DNA from: CBDVBZ01 sp965372355
GTDB taxonomy: Bacteria; Krumholzibacteriota; Krumholzibacteriia; WVZY01
Reading direction: 5' to 3'
DNA length: 15,763 nucleotides
Assembly: GCA_965372355.1 (NCBI GenBank)
Contig: CBDVBZ010000085.1
Location: forward strand, 1 to 15,763
This document shows, one piece after another, positions 6,329-14,889 of this stretch (position 1 is the stretch's first letter; the number at the start of each line of letters is the position of its first letter). The notes beneath the pieces are model-generated. The model was not told the DNA's origin, did not search any database, and saw nothing but the letters and a program-made list of their open reading frames with translations. The position numbers and the translations under genes are program-made.

Positions 6329-7063
6329 CTACCCCGTCACCAGCGGTTGTGGGGGCACCGGCTCTTTGCGTTGCACGGTACTCCGCGTGTCTGCCTGCTG
6401 CCCGTCCGCGGATCCCGCGGGCGGCGTGCCCTGTCCGCTCTCCAACGCGGTCTCGATCAGCGTCGCACGCAGCGTCCGCGAGTGGTTTTCCGCCTCGGTA
6501 AGCATCACATTCATCTTGCGCGTGAGGTGGTTGTAGAGCATGAGCGCCGGCACGGCAACGATCAGACCCGCCGCCGTCGTGACCAGCGCTTCGGCCACAC
6601 CCGCCGCGACGATCGATGGCGCCGCCGAGCCCGTCTTCGCCATATTCGAGAACGCCCGCATGATGCCCCACACCGTGCCCAGGAGACCGACGAGGGGCGC
6701 CACCGCCGCCATCGTTCCCAGGACGTTGAGGTTGCGCTCGAGAAGGAGCTTCTGGCGGCTCAGCGCGATCTGTAGACGCTCCTCGAGCGACTGGGCCGCA
6801 GCCGCCACCTTCTTAAAGACCTCCGCGGCAACCGGTCCCATCGGGTGAACGCTCTTCTCACACTCCCACAGGGCTTCCCGTATGTTGCCCTGTTTGATCT
6901 TTTGGGTTGCCCGCTCGAGCGTTCCATCCGCGTCGTCGCGACGGCGCCAGTAGTAAACAATTCGCTCGAGAGCGATGCCGAACGTTACGATGCTGAACCC
7001 AATCAGAACGATAAAGATCGGGCTCGATGTGATTGTGTTCATCCAGTTAAACTCTGCCAGCAT
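6329..7063 (-). CDS. exbB: ExbB/TolQ/MotA family proton channel protein
   Basis: Predicted 244-residue inner-membrane protein forming the stator-like channel with ExbD. Three membrane segments are visible: about 15-38, 113-137 and 157-180. The second and third carry the family hallmarks APLVGLLGTVWGIM (122-135) and GVAEALVTTAAGLIVAVPA (155-173). A cytoplasmic domain lies between the first two. After the third helix there is a hydrophilic Gln/Pro-rich tail (about 208-244) that ExbB and TolQ usually lack. AAGGAG precedes the ATG, 31 bp after the TPR gene stop. TolQ and ExbB cannot be separated by motif alone; the downstream TonB favours ExbB. Confidence 0.95.
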   Translation of the reverse strand: MLAEFNWMNTITSSPIFIVLIGFSIVTFGIALERIVYYWRRRDDADGTLERATQKIKQGNIREALWECEKSVHPMGPVAAEVFKKVAAAAQSLEERLQIALSRQKLLLERNLNVLGTMAAVAPLVGLLGTVWGIMRAFSNMAKTGSAAPSIVAAGVAEALVTTAAGLIVAVPALMLYNHLTRKMNVMLTEAENHSRTLRATLIETALESGQGTPPAGSADGQQADTRSTVQRKEPVPPQPLVTG

Positions 7064-7094
7064 GGTTGTGTCTCCTTGTCGGTGGTAAACGCCG

Positions 7095-10000
7095 TTACTT
7101 GACGATGGCCTCGAGCTGTGAGGCCCTTTCCTTTGCAGCCAGCACGATTTGAGGATCTTCAGCGTGTTTGATCAAATCACGGTAAGCTCCGATGGCCAGT
7201 TGGTAGTCACCGGACTTCTCGTAGAGTGCCGCGCAGCGCGCAACCGCAGACAGCCGGAAGGCATCCGTCCTGCTCTTGGACGCGATCGCCTTTTTGTAGG
7301 CCTTGATGGCTCCGGCGTCATCGGCGAGCTGTTCGCGGCACGTGCCGATTCGGTAGTTCAATTCGGTGATGAGGCTCTTGTCGGGTTTCGACTTTAGTGC
7401 GACACCATACTCCTCGTCCGCCCGTTCGAACTCCCCGGTGTTTTCGTATATGTCGCCGAGTTGGTACGCCACCTGCGCGGTGCGCTCGTCCTTGGGAAAA
7501 CGCTCGCGGTACCGCTCGAGCCCCGCTTTGGCTTCGGCGGTCGCGCCGAGCATTCTCTGACAGAGGGCGAAATTGAAGAGGGCAGCGGCGGCGATCTCAT
7601 CCGACGTTTCCTCCTCGAGAACCGTCGTAAAATCGACGGCCGCCTGCATATAGTTCCCGTCGTCGAAGCGAAGCGAACCGACGCGAAAGCGTACCGTTGT
7701 GCGAAACTCGCTCTCGGGGAAGAATGTCAGGAATTGTTCGTAGGCGAGCCGTGCCTGCTCGGGCTCACCGGCCTGACTATAGGCATCGGCCATGAGGTAC
7801 TGAGCCCGGTCCGCCGCCGAATAGCTGGGAAACTGGCTCACGACACGGCGAAACTCATCGGCCGCCTCCCTAAACTGTTTGGCTTCGTAACGGCGCGTGG
7901 CAATCTCGAACTGGGCATCCGCGGCAAACGCACTCGTCGGAAATCGTTCGACCAGCTGGGTGAGCACGTCGGCTCCATCTGCGCGCTGACCGAGACGGTA
8001 GAGAGAGCGCTCGATACCGCGCTGCGCCTCGGCGGCGATACCCGTGCCGGCGAAAAGGTCGATGACGGCCGAGTATCCCGCGAGCGCCTCCTCGTCGCGT
8101 TCCGCGTTGTAGTCGCACTGCGCCAGGCGCAGCATACCGAGGGCCGTGGCCCGGCTCTGCGGGAAGTGTTCGATCAAGCCCCGGTAACAACGGCGGGCGT
8201 CTTCGTAGTGATCGGCCTGAAAATAGACGTCTCCCGCACGCGACCACGCTCGCTCCGCGATCTCGGCCGAGGGATTCTCCGTGACGAGCTCCTCCCACCG
8301 GTCCACCGCGTTACCCGTTTGCGACAGGCGATGGTGACATAGCCCCGCCTGATAGAGCGCCACGAGACGCTGTGGATGACCGGGGAACCGGCCGAGGAAA
8401 TCGTCGTATGTCTCGGCGGCCTCTTTGTACCGCTTCGCATTGAAGAATACGTGGGCCTTGTTGAGATAGGCCGAACTCAGGTGCTCGCTGTTGTGCTGCA
8501 TGGCATAACGCGCCAGCATCCGGTTCTCCGTCTCGATGGCCAGGTCGTCCATGCCCTGCTGGGCGTACGTCCAGGCGAGGAGGCGGTTGGCCGGGATGCT
8601 GACCGCGTGTTCGGGAAACTCACCGATGAGTTTCTCCAGCACGCCTTGAGCCTCGTCGTGCCGTGCCTGCGCGGCAAGCGCATCGGCATCGATGAGGAGC
8701 GCATAGGCACGCCAGGGCGAGCTGCTCGGCGGCATTTTTTGCAGCATCATGTGCGGCACACCGCACAGCTGTCCCATGTTGCCCGCGCGGTGATACGACC
8801 ACTCGAGAAGACACAGCGATGCCTCGACGAGTTCCTGGTGCTCGGGCGATGAGAATCCGATGCGGCCGTCCGTCGCGTCGTGCGAGTAGCGGTCGATCAC
8901 GAGCTGAAAATACGGGACTGCCGCTTGCGGGAGGTCTTGCCCGAGAAGCCCGACACCGGCGAGATACGCCGCGGCCGGCGACTCGTCCGCCAGCGGGTAA
9001 CCCGAGACGACGAGGCGGTAGGCGCTCGTCGCCTCGTTGTGACGTTCCAAGGCATCGAGACAACGTCCGACACGGTACTGCGCACTCGCGGCGAGCTCGT
9101 GTTCGAAGTAGTCGGTCAGTACGCGGTTGAGCTCGAGGATCGCGTCCTCGTAGCGCGCCTCGCTCAACAGCACTTCGCCGAGGATGAGCTGGGCGCGGGC
9201 GGCCACATCGGTGCCGGCGTGCGCGCTCGTGATCTCATGCAGACGATCCGTCGCCGTCTCAACCCGGCCATCCAGGAAGAGACAGACGGCGCTGCGCAGC
9301 TCGGCCTCTCTCTTGACATCGGGGAGCGTCGCCTTCTCGACGGTTTTGTCGAATTCTTCCGCGGCGCTCTGGTAGGCGGTGCTTCTCAAGAAAATGTTGG
9401 CCTTGGCCAGCATCGCGCGGTCGCGAAGCACGGAGTGTGGATACCGCTCGGCGATCTCCTGATACCGGGCCGCCGCCTTGAGCGCATCACCGGAGGCCTC
9501 GAAACACAGCGCCCGCAGATAGTGGGCCTCGACATTATTGTCGCTAGTGCCCAGAAGCGCCAGCGCGTCGCCGGGGCGATTCTGCAGGTATGCAATCGTG
9601 GCCTCGGCAAGCGTCGTCCGCGGGTTCGCTTCCATAAAGGGAAAACGGGTCTTGAGTTCGACGAGGTTCCGTTCCGCCCGGGCCAGCGAGTCGCGTCTCA
9701 GCGCGTTCCACGTTCTGGCCAGCAGCGCCTCGGGCGCGAGCGGGCTATCGGGGTACCGTTTCTCCCATTTCTGCCACTTCTTTGCCGCGTCCTTATCACG
9801 GCCCTGGGCTTCGAGCGCGATGATCGCGGCAAACGCCGCGTCGTCGGCAAACGGGCCTTTCTTTGCGGCCTTCTCGAAGTCCTTTGCGGCTCCTGCGTAG
9901 TCACCGCGGGCGAGCCGGATCTCAGCGGACAGAAAACGCGCGGCGTTCTTTTGCTTCGAGTCGATGCCGCGGTCGAGCAGCTCCTCCAGCGAGACGGCGA

Positions 10001-10205
10001 GCTCACCGAGCGCGCCCGCCCGTTCCGCGTGCGGGCGAAGCCGCGCCTGGTCGAGCGCGACCCCCAGTTCGCTCAGCGTCGGCGGGGCCGCGGCTTGAGC
10101 CTCGTTTTCCTCGGCGTGGACAGCGCCGGGCGCCGCTAGCAGCAGCAAACCGACGCTTCCAACGACCAGAAGGGTCCATGCGTAACTTTTTGCAGCGTTC
10201 ATCAT
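7095..10205 (-). CDS. Large exported TPR-repeat protein (YbgF/BamD-like repeats)
   Basis: Predicted 1036-residue protein: a signal peptide (about residues 1-30, ending GAVHA), then an almost uninterrupted array of tetratricopeptide-type helical repeats. Many end in the 'FP.S..A..A' signature seen in YbgF/CpoB and BamD repeats (for example RYPDSPLAPEAL, RYPHSVLRDRAM, RFPTSAFAADAQ, FFPESEFRTTVR). Such arrays are protein-binding scaffolds; export places it in the periplasm. No lipobox or enzyme domain was seen. AAGGAG lies 5 bases before the ATG at 10205 and 8 before the ATG at 10202, so either may be used; a GTG at 10229 overlapping the barrel gene stop is less likely. It lies between the barrel gene and the motor genes, consistent with a scaffold between them. 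The length is well above that of CpoB. Confidence 0.9.
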   Translation of the reverse strand: MMNAAKSYAWTLLVVGSVGLLLLAAPGAVHAEENEAQAAAPPTLSELGVALDQARLRPHAERAGALGELAVSLEELLDRGIDSKQKNAARFLSAEIRLARGDYAGAAKDFEKAAKKGPFADDAAFAAIIALEAQGRDKDAAKKWQKWEKRYPDSPLAPEALLARTWNALRRDSLARAERNLVELKTRFPFMEANPRTTLAEATIAYLQNRPGDALALLGTSDNNVEAHYLRALCFEASGDALKAAARYQEIAERYPHSVLRDRAMLAKANIFLRSTAYQSAAEEFDKTVEKATLPDVKREAELRSAVCLFLDGRVETATDRLHEITSAHAGTDVAARAQLILGEVLLSEARYEDAILELNRVLTDYFEHELAASAQYRVGRCLDALERHNEATSAYRLVVSGYPLADESPAAAYLAGVGLLGQDLPQAAVPYFQLVIDRYSHDATDGRIGFSSPEHQELVEASLCLLEWSYHRAGNMGQLCGVPHMMLQKMPPSSSPWRAYALLIDADALAAQARHDEAQGVLEKLIGEFPEHAVSIPANRLLAWTYAQQGMDDLAIETENRMLARYAMQHNSEHLSSAYLNKAHVFFNAKRYKEAAETYDDFLGRFPGHPQRLVALYQAGLCHHRLSQTGNAVDRWEELVTENPSAEIAERAWSRAGDVYFQADHYEDARRCYRGLIEHFPQSRATALGMLRLAQCDYNAERDEEALAGYSAVIDLFAGTGIAAEAQRGIERSLYRLGQRADGADVLTQLVERFPTSAFAADAQFEIATRRYEAKQFREAADEFRRVVSQFPSYSAADRAQYLMADAYSQAGEPEQARLAYEQFLTFFPESEFRTTVRFRVGSLRFDDGNYMQAAVDFTTVLEEETSDEIAAAALFNFALCQRMLGATAEAKAGLERYRERFPKDERTAQVAYQLGDIYENTGEFERADEEYGVALKSKPDKSLITELNYRIGTCREQLADDAGAIKAYKKAIASKSRTDAFRLSAVARCAALYEKSGDYQLAIGAYRDLIKHAEDPQIVLAAKERASQLEAIVK

Positions 10206-10210
10206 CGTCA

Positions 10211-10216
10211 CTCCTT
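10211..10216 (-). promoter_or_regulatory. Ribosome binding site of the TPR gene
   Basis: AAGGAG on the minus strand. It favours the paired ATG codons at 10205 and 10202 over the GTG at 10229, which lies upstream of this site. Confidence 0.75.
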
Positions 10217-10225
10217 GAGCGTGCG

Positions 10226-11494
10226 TCACTCGGTAAATACGGGCACCGTACCCTGTGGACCCTCGGTGGTGATCTCCACGGTCCGCTCGTGCCCGAGCAG
10301 CTCGCGGCCTTCGGTATCGATGACGGTCAACGTGTATTTGTAAACGCCGTCGGGCAGGGGCAGGCCGGCCTCATCCTTGCCGTCCCACATCACGTGCGCC
10401 GGCGGTGCGCCCTTGCCGCTGAAACGCCGAACCACCTGATTGGATTTGTCAACAATGTCGAGACTCCACGATGTCGCTTCCGTCATTGTTCGCGTTTTCA
10501 GATGAAACTTTGTAATCGACTGCTGGCCGATCGGTGAGAACACAGGCGGTATCGCCTCGGAGCTCGCGAAGAAGCCGCCGAACCGGTAGGAGAGTCCGAA
10601 CCGGTGGGTGATACCGAGCTCGTGATCCGTTGCCGCGTAGTCGAACTGGATATTCGGTGACGCGTTGAACCCGAATCCTCCCATCGCCGATTGGTTGCCG
10701 TAACCGACCCTGAGCGCCATCGAGCGGTGAACCCAGAACTCGGTCCCTCCATAGAAGGTCGACCCGGGACCCGACTGATGGTTGACCTCGGCCACCATAA
10801 GACCGCGGCCGCCAAGGATCTGGAGCGCCAGACCGCCACGCACCTCGACGGGATAGGCCTCGTCGACCTCGCGGAGCGCCAGCGTTGGGCCGCCGATGTT
10901 GAGCACCGAGGCACCGACCCGCAGGGCGGATGTCAGTTTGTAGATCGCACCCAGATCGAACCCGACACCGGTGCCGTCGAACTCGCCGAACGTTTGGCGT
11001 ATGACCTTGACGTTGGTGCCGATGGAGAAACGGTGCGACAGACTCTTCGCCGCCGAAAAGTAGAATGCCATATCGCTCTGCGTAAACTCGCCCATGGGCT
11101 CGTTGAACTCGTTGGTTTGCTCGAAATCGCCCGAACGAAGATTCAACACGGTCACGCCCACGCTGGGAAACCGGCGCGAGGGAATGGCAAAGCTCAGTCC
11201 GTTAACCGACGTACCCTCGAAGAGCCGCGCCGTTTCGAGGTGAACCTCGTTTTGCAGCATGAACGAGAGACCGGCCGGGTTCCAGATGACACCCGTCGGA
11301 GAGTCGGCCGCGGCGACAAAGGCGCCACCCATACCGGCGCTGCGCACACCGAGGTAGTGTGAGAGCCACTCACCGGGTATGCCGCCGGTTTGATCCGCCG
11401 CAAAAGCAGGACCCGTAACACACGTGGCCAACCCGAGCACCAGGACTCCGGCCAGCGAGAGCTTACTGTGAATATATCTCGTGATTCGCTTCAT
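10226..11494 (-). CDS. PorV/PorQ-like outer-membrane beta-barrel with C-terminal FlgD-like Ig domain
   Basis: Predicted 422-residue outer-membrane protein. It has a signal peptide (1-32, ending GPAFA). The barrel region (about 33-307) starts with the motif seen in PorV/PorQ (UPF0164-like) proteins: LGVRSAGMGGAFVAAADSPTGVIWNPAGL (45-73, shown here as the family's Gly-Ala then WNPAGL signature). It is rich in alternating hydrophobic strands and ends LSYRFGG. A FlgD-like Ig domain follows at about 340-407 (VMWDGKDEAGLPLPDGVYKYTLTVID), an uncommon addition that would lie on one face of the membrane. PorV proteins bind sorting-type C-terminal domains in the type IX system, and the gene just upstream encodes a protein with such a tail. 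GGAGG precedes the ATG, 12 bp after that gene's stop. A shuttle or anchor role for this neighbour is inference. Confidence 0.85.
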   Translation of the reverse strand: MKRITRYIHSKLSLAGVLVLGLATCVTGPAFAADQTGGIPGEWLSHYLGVRSAGMGGAFVAAADSPTGVIWNPAGLSFMLQNEVHLETARLFEGTSVNGLSFAIPSRRFPSVGVTVLNLRSGDFEQTNEFNEPMGEFTQSDMAFYFSAAKSLSHRFSIGTNVKVIRQTFGEFDGTGVGFDLGAIYKLTSALRVGASVLNIGGPTLALREVDEAYPVEVRGGLALQILGGRGLMVAEVNHQSGPGSTFYGGTEFWVHRSMALRVGYGNQSAMGGFGFNASPNIQFDYAATDHELGITHRFGLSYRFGGFFASSEAIPPVFSPIGQQSITKFHLKTRTMTEATSWSLDIVDKSNQVVRRFSGKGAPPAHVMWDGKDEAGLPLPDGVYKYTLTVIDTEGRELLGHERTVEITTEGPQGTVPVFTE

Positions 11495-11506
11495 GGGTCC
11501 TCCTTC

Positions 11507-14500
11507 CTAGCGTACGACGCCGATCTTTCGGCGCATTGTGTGAAGTGTTTCGCCGTTTCCTTCGGCTTGGATGACAACGATGTAACCGCCGCTCGCAACG
11601 AACTCATTGCCGCCGTTCCGGCCATCCCACTGAACCTCGTTGAGCCCGACCACACCACCCTCACTCCCCGCGTGATACGTTCGCTCGAGAACGAGCGCAC
11701 CGGTGATCGAATAGATACGGAGCGTCACCGTCGCGTTGTCGGCGAGTTTATACGCGATCGTCGTTGGCGCCTCGCTGGGATGAAACGGGTTGGGGTAGTT
11801 CGTTACCATTCCCGCCGGCTGGGTCGGATCGACGAGCGCCGTCTCGAGATCCATCTCGGAGGTCAGGGCACCCGACGTGGCCCGGATCCGGTCGATCTCG
11901 GGCACGCGGGGGGCGAGAAAATCCGCCTGCGCGTCACCCGTCTGATTCGTTACCGAATCGAGCGCGGTCAGGGTGCCACTACCACTCAGGAGAAAGAAAT
12001 CGACGGGGCGGTCGGGGACCCCGTTATCGAATGCGTCCACGACACGGGCGTTGACCGTCGCGTGTTTGTTGCCCCGCACCCACGATGGGTCACTCGACAG
12101 CTGGATCTCAGTCGGCGCACCCGGCGTGACGGTGATGACCTCGGTGAGCGCCGGCGTGTTGCCCGCGTCGTCTCGTGCGGTCAGCACGATTTGTTCTGCG
12201 AATGTGTAGGTCTGGGCGATCGTCCGCTGACCCTGCAGGAGCTGAAACTCCGTGTTCTCGAGAACGCCGCGACCGGGCTGCTGCGTCGAGGCGTTCTGCA
12301 CCTCGATCGTGATCGACGAGTTGATCTCCTGAATAACGGCTCCTGCGTCGTTGGTCACCTTGACCGTCAGGTTGAACGGCTCTCCCGCCTGTACGTTCGT
12401 TGGGCTGACTTCGGCCTCCAGATGGAACCCGCTCGTGATGGCCCGCACCTGCGTGGTGCTCGTCGGCATCGACGGATTCGTTATGTTCGCCGCGGTAATC
12501 TGCTGAAAGCCTCCCGTCGAGAGCCTCATGCTCAACTGGACCATTCCGTTGTTCAGCGGCGTATCCGCGGGAACCTGTGCGAGCGGGTCGTTCGACGTCA
12601 ACCGGATGACATCGCTCACACCGGTAACGGGGTTGAACCATCCATCCGTCGCATAGACGGTGACCGTAAAGGCGTAGTTGATGGACTGATCCGTTGGCGC
12701 CCCACTGCGACCCTCGGCGGTGCCGGGGGCGACCTCTTCGCCGGGAGCGATAATGACGATTCGCGCGTACGGACCGGCGACGACGGTGACCGGGCTCGAT
12801 GTGTGTGGATCGATGCCGGTCGAGTCAACGTCGCTTGCGGAAATCGTCCGCTGGCCGCTCTTGAAAAGCGTCACCGAGAGAGCCAGTTCACCGTTTGCCA
12901 GATTCGTCTGGGCCGGCATCCCGGCGAACGGATCGCTCGATGTCAACGAGATCGTGTTGTTGATACCACTAACGCGGTTCCAGAAGGCATCGACCGCGCG
13001 GATCATGATGTCGAAGCTCGAACCGGCGCTTTGGTCATCCGGCTGGCCGACAAACCCCGCCGACGTACCGCCCTGGGGTGTTTGTCCGGGCAGCAGAACC
13101 TGCAGACCCGCGTACGGTCCGGGAAGCACCTGGAAGTTGTTGCTCGTACCCAGGTGAGGCGGCGATGAGAAATCCGAACAGAAAAACGACACGGCGCCAC
13201 CGGCACCGCGAAATGTCATCTGGCCGTTCCACACGCCATCGGTAAACACGATTGCCTCCGGCGAGATGCTTGCCGGGCCGGTGTTTGCGGACAGAATCGC
13301 GTCGCCGCTGTAGTCGGGGATCGTGTTGCCGCCCGCATCGGTCGCGCGAATCGTCACCGCAACCGTTTCTCCGGCCGTCACCGGCGATGCAATCGGATCG
13401 ATTTCGAAGTGATCCGGCGCACTCGGGATGACGGCGATACCGGCGCTGGTCATGCCCTGAATCGAGCCGTTTGTTTGATCGGTGACGCTCAACGTCTGGG
13501 TGCCGACCGTGCCCAACGACACGGTGAACTGGCGATACCCGTTCACGAGGCTACCCGACACCGGCGTGCTGGCCCCCGCGTCGCTCGATGTGATGCGAAC
13601 CGCATCCGCGCTTGGCAGGGGATTCCAGTAGGTGTCGGTCGAGTAGACCTCTACGGCAAAGCTCTGAGCCGCCCCCTGGGAGGCCGGTGTGCCGGACACA
13701 CCACTGACACTCCCCGGCAGCGGGCTCTCTCCGGGCACGACGATCTGCACGCGTGAAAACGTGCCGGGATGAACGGTGAAGGGATCGCTCGTGCCGTTCT
13801 TGGATGGGTCGACATCCAGAAACGCATAGATGTTGACGTTGCCGCGGTTAATCGATGTCTCGTCCGCGCGGTAGAGCGTCACGTTACCCGACCATTGGCC
13901 GTTCGACAGATTGACGACCGCGGGCGTGATGCGTCCGACGCCAAAACTCGTGATTTCCTGCAGGCGCACGGGACCCGAAAAGCCGGATACGACGGCTCCG
14001 CTCGGGTCGACCGCCGAGAGCGAGATCGCCATCGGAGTGCCCGCGTACTGATTCTTCTGGCTGATTCTCGAGAACTCGAAACCCTGGACGGCATAGACCG
14101 TCACATTCGCGGATGTCGCCTGTGGAATCGTCGGGTCGGAATTATCATCGGCGGATATCGTAAACGACCCCGCCGCATTCAGCGTGACCGTCAAATCCAC
14201 CGTGCCGTTCGTCAGCGCCGTTGCAGGGGGCAACGTGGCACTGGCGTCCGTCGATGTGATGTCGACCACGTTGGTAATGGTCGTCACCGTGTTCCACGAA
14301 TCGTCACAGGCCCGCACGCGAACCGTAAACGAAACCCCCAGGGTCTGTGCGTCCGGGGTGCCGAGCTTACCGGTACCTGTGCCCGGCGCCTCGGTTTCAC
14401 CCGGCAGCAAAACCTGCAACTGCGTGTACGCGCCGGCAGGTGTTGCAGCCAACAATACGACGGCGATACATAGCAGGAGCAGTGCTGACCAGCAATGTAT

Positions 14501-14527
14501 CGAAATATGACGTGATTTCTCTTGCAC
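11507..14527 (-). CDS. Large secreted multi-domain Ig-like repeat protein with FlgD/type IX-like C-terminal sorting domain
   Basis: Predicted 1006-residue exported protein, probably an adhesin or surface-layer component. I start at the GTG at 14527 (AGAGGTG 6 bases upstream); a longer frame to 14644 lacks a signal sequence at its start. Signal peptide: residues 1-33, ending TPAGA. Two alternating Ig-like module types follow. Type A is at about 35-143, 259-365, 473-583 and 588-696, each opening with a '(L/V)Q(V/I)..PGE' or similar strand and carrying a WN motif and 'TS.D'. Type B is at about 149-253, 372-467 and 700-802. A Big_1-like invasin-type Ig domain lies at about 806-896. The tail (909-1006) has NYPNPFHPSEAPTTIAYKL, LRIYSITGALV, VQWDGRN and ASGGYIVVIQA, the pattern of FlgD-like/type IX sorting domains in the FCB group. 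It is first in the operon. No catalytic motif was seen. Confidence 0.9.
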   Translation of the reverse strand: MQEKSRHISIHCWSALLLLCIAVVLLAATPAGAYTQLQVLLPGETEAPGTGTGKLGTPDAQTLGVSFTVRVRACDDSWNTVTTITNVVDITSTDASATLPPATALTNGTVDLTVTLNAAGSFTISADDNSDPTIPQATSANVTVYAVQGFEFSRISQKNQYAGTPMAISLSAVDPSGAVVSGFSGPVRLQEITSFGVGRITPAVVNLSNGQWSGNVTLYRADETSINRGNVNIYAFLDVDPSKNGTSDPFTVHPGTFSRVQIVVPGESPLPGSVSGVSGTPASQGAAQSFAVEVYSTDTYWNPLPSADAVRITSSDAGASTPVSGSLVNGYRQFTVSLGTVGTQTLSVTDQTNGSIQGMTSAGIAVIPSAPDHFEIDPIASPVTAGETVAVTIRATDAGGNTIPDYSGDAILSANTGPASISPEAIVFTDGVWNGQMTFRGAGGAVSFFCSDFSSPPHLGTSNNFQVLPGPYAGLQVLLPGQTPQGGTSAGFVGQPDDQSAGSSFDIMIRAVDAFWNRVSGINNTISLTSSDPFAGMPAQTNLANGELALSVTLFKSGQRTISASDVDSTGIDPHTSSPVTVVAGPYARIVIIAPGEEVAPGTAEGRSGAPTDQSINYAFTVTVYATDGWFNPVTGVSDVIRLTSNDPLAQVPADTPLNNGMVQLSMRLSTGGFQQITAANITNPSMPTSTTQVRAITSGFHLEAEVSPTNVQAGEPFNLTVKVTNDAGAVIQEINSSITIEVQNASTQQPGRGVLENTEFQLLQGQRTIAQTYTFAEQIVLTARDDAGNTPALTEVITVTPGAPTEIQLSSDPSWVRGNKHATVNARVVDAFDNGVPDRPVDFFLLSGSGTLTALDSVTNQTGDAQADFLAPRVPEIDRIRATSGALTSEMDLETALVDPTQPAGMVTNYPNPFHPSEAPTTIAYKLADNATVTLRIYSITGALVLERTYHAGSEGGVVGLNEVQWDGRNGGNEFVASGGYIVVIQAEGNGETLHTMRRKIGVVR
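12122..14425 (-). repeat. Diverged intragenic Ig-module repeats, order A-B-A-B-A-A-B
   Basis: Seven modules of about 95-110 codons within the Ig-repeat gene. Type A spans about 14425-14099, 13753-13433, 13111-12779 and 12766-12440. Type B spans about 14083-13769, 13414-13127 and 12430-12122. The copies are clearly related at protein level but well diverged in DNA, so this is old duplication. Module edges are by eye. Confidence 0.7.
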
Positions 14528-14533
14528 GTTCGC

Positions 14534-14540
14534 CACCTCT
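14534..14540 (-). promoter_or_regulatory. Ribosome binding site of the Ig-repeat gene
   Basis: AGAGGTG on the minus strand, 6 bases before the GTG at 14527. Together with the signal peptide beginning there, it fixes the start over the longer open frame. Confidence 0.6.
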
Positions 14541-14889
14541 TTGTCTTGGCGGTCGTAATGAACCGCAGCGACCGTGAAACACGGCCTAATCAACGATTTT
14601 CTGTATGTATCGTTTTCCCCAAGTGGTGTTTGACAGCAAGCCATATGCCCACAACGCGCTGTCGCGGCGGCCCCTAGGCTGAGTGATGCCTCAATGTGTC
14701 CTGTTCAGGCAGGTACGTTCTCAAGGAAACGTGTTGTGTGTCGATTTTTCTTGTCCAATGGGGCCATACGCCGCGAAAGAACCTCCGAATGTCCTCGCGT
14801 GCAAAAAGCGGTGTTGCACTTGGCGACATCTGCCTCATGACACCCGCCGCGTCGTCTTATGGCTGGCCACGAACGTGGCGAGACGCAAT

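Noticed and set aside
8880..10139. Long open frame on the plus strand opposite the TPR gene (419 codons)
   Set aside because: Same reasoning: the TPR repeats on the minus strand are clear and this frame shows no family signature.
11390..13168. Long open frame on the plus strand opposite the Ig-repeat gene (592 codons)
   Set aside because: It is Arg/Asp-rich, has no known motif, and overlaps well-supported coding sequence in full; antisense artefact of GC-rich codon use.
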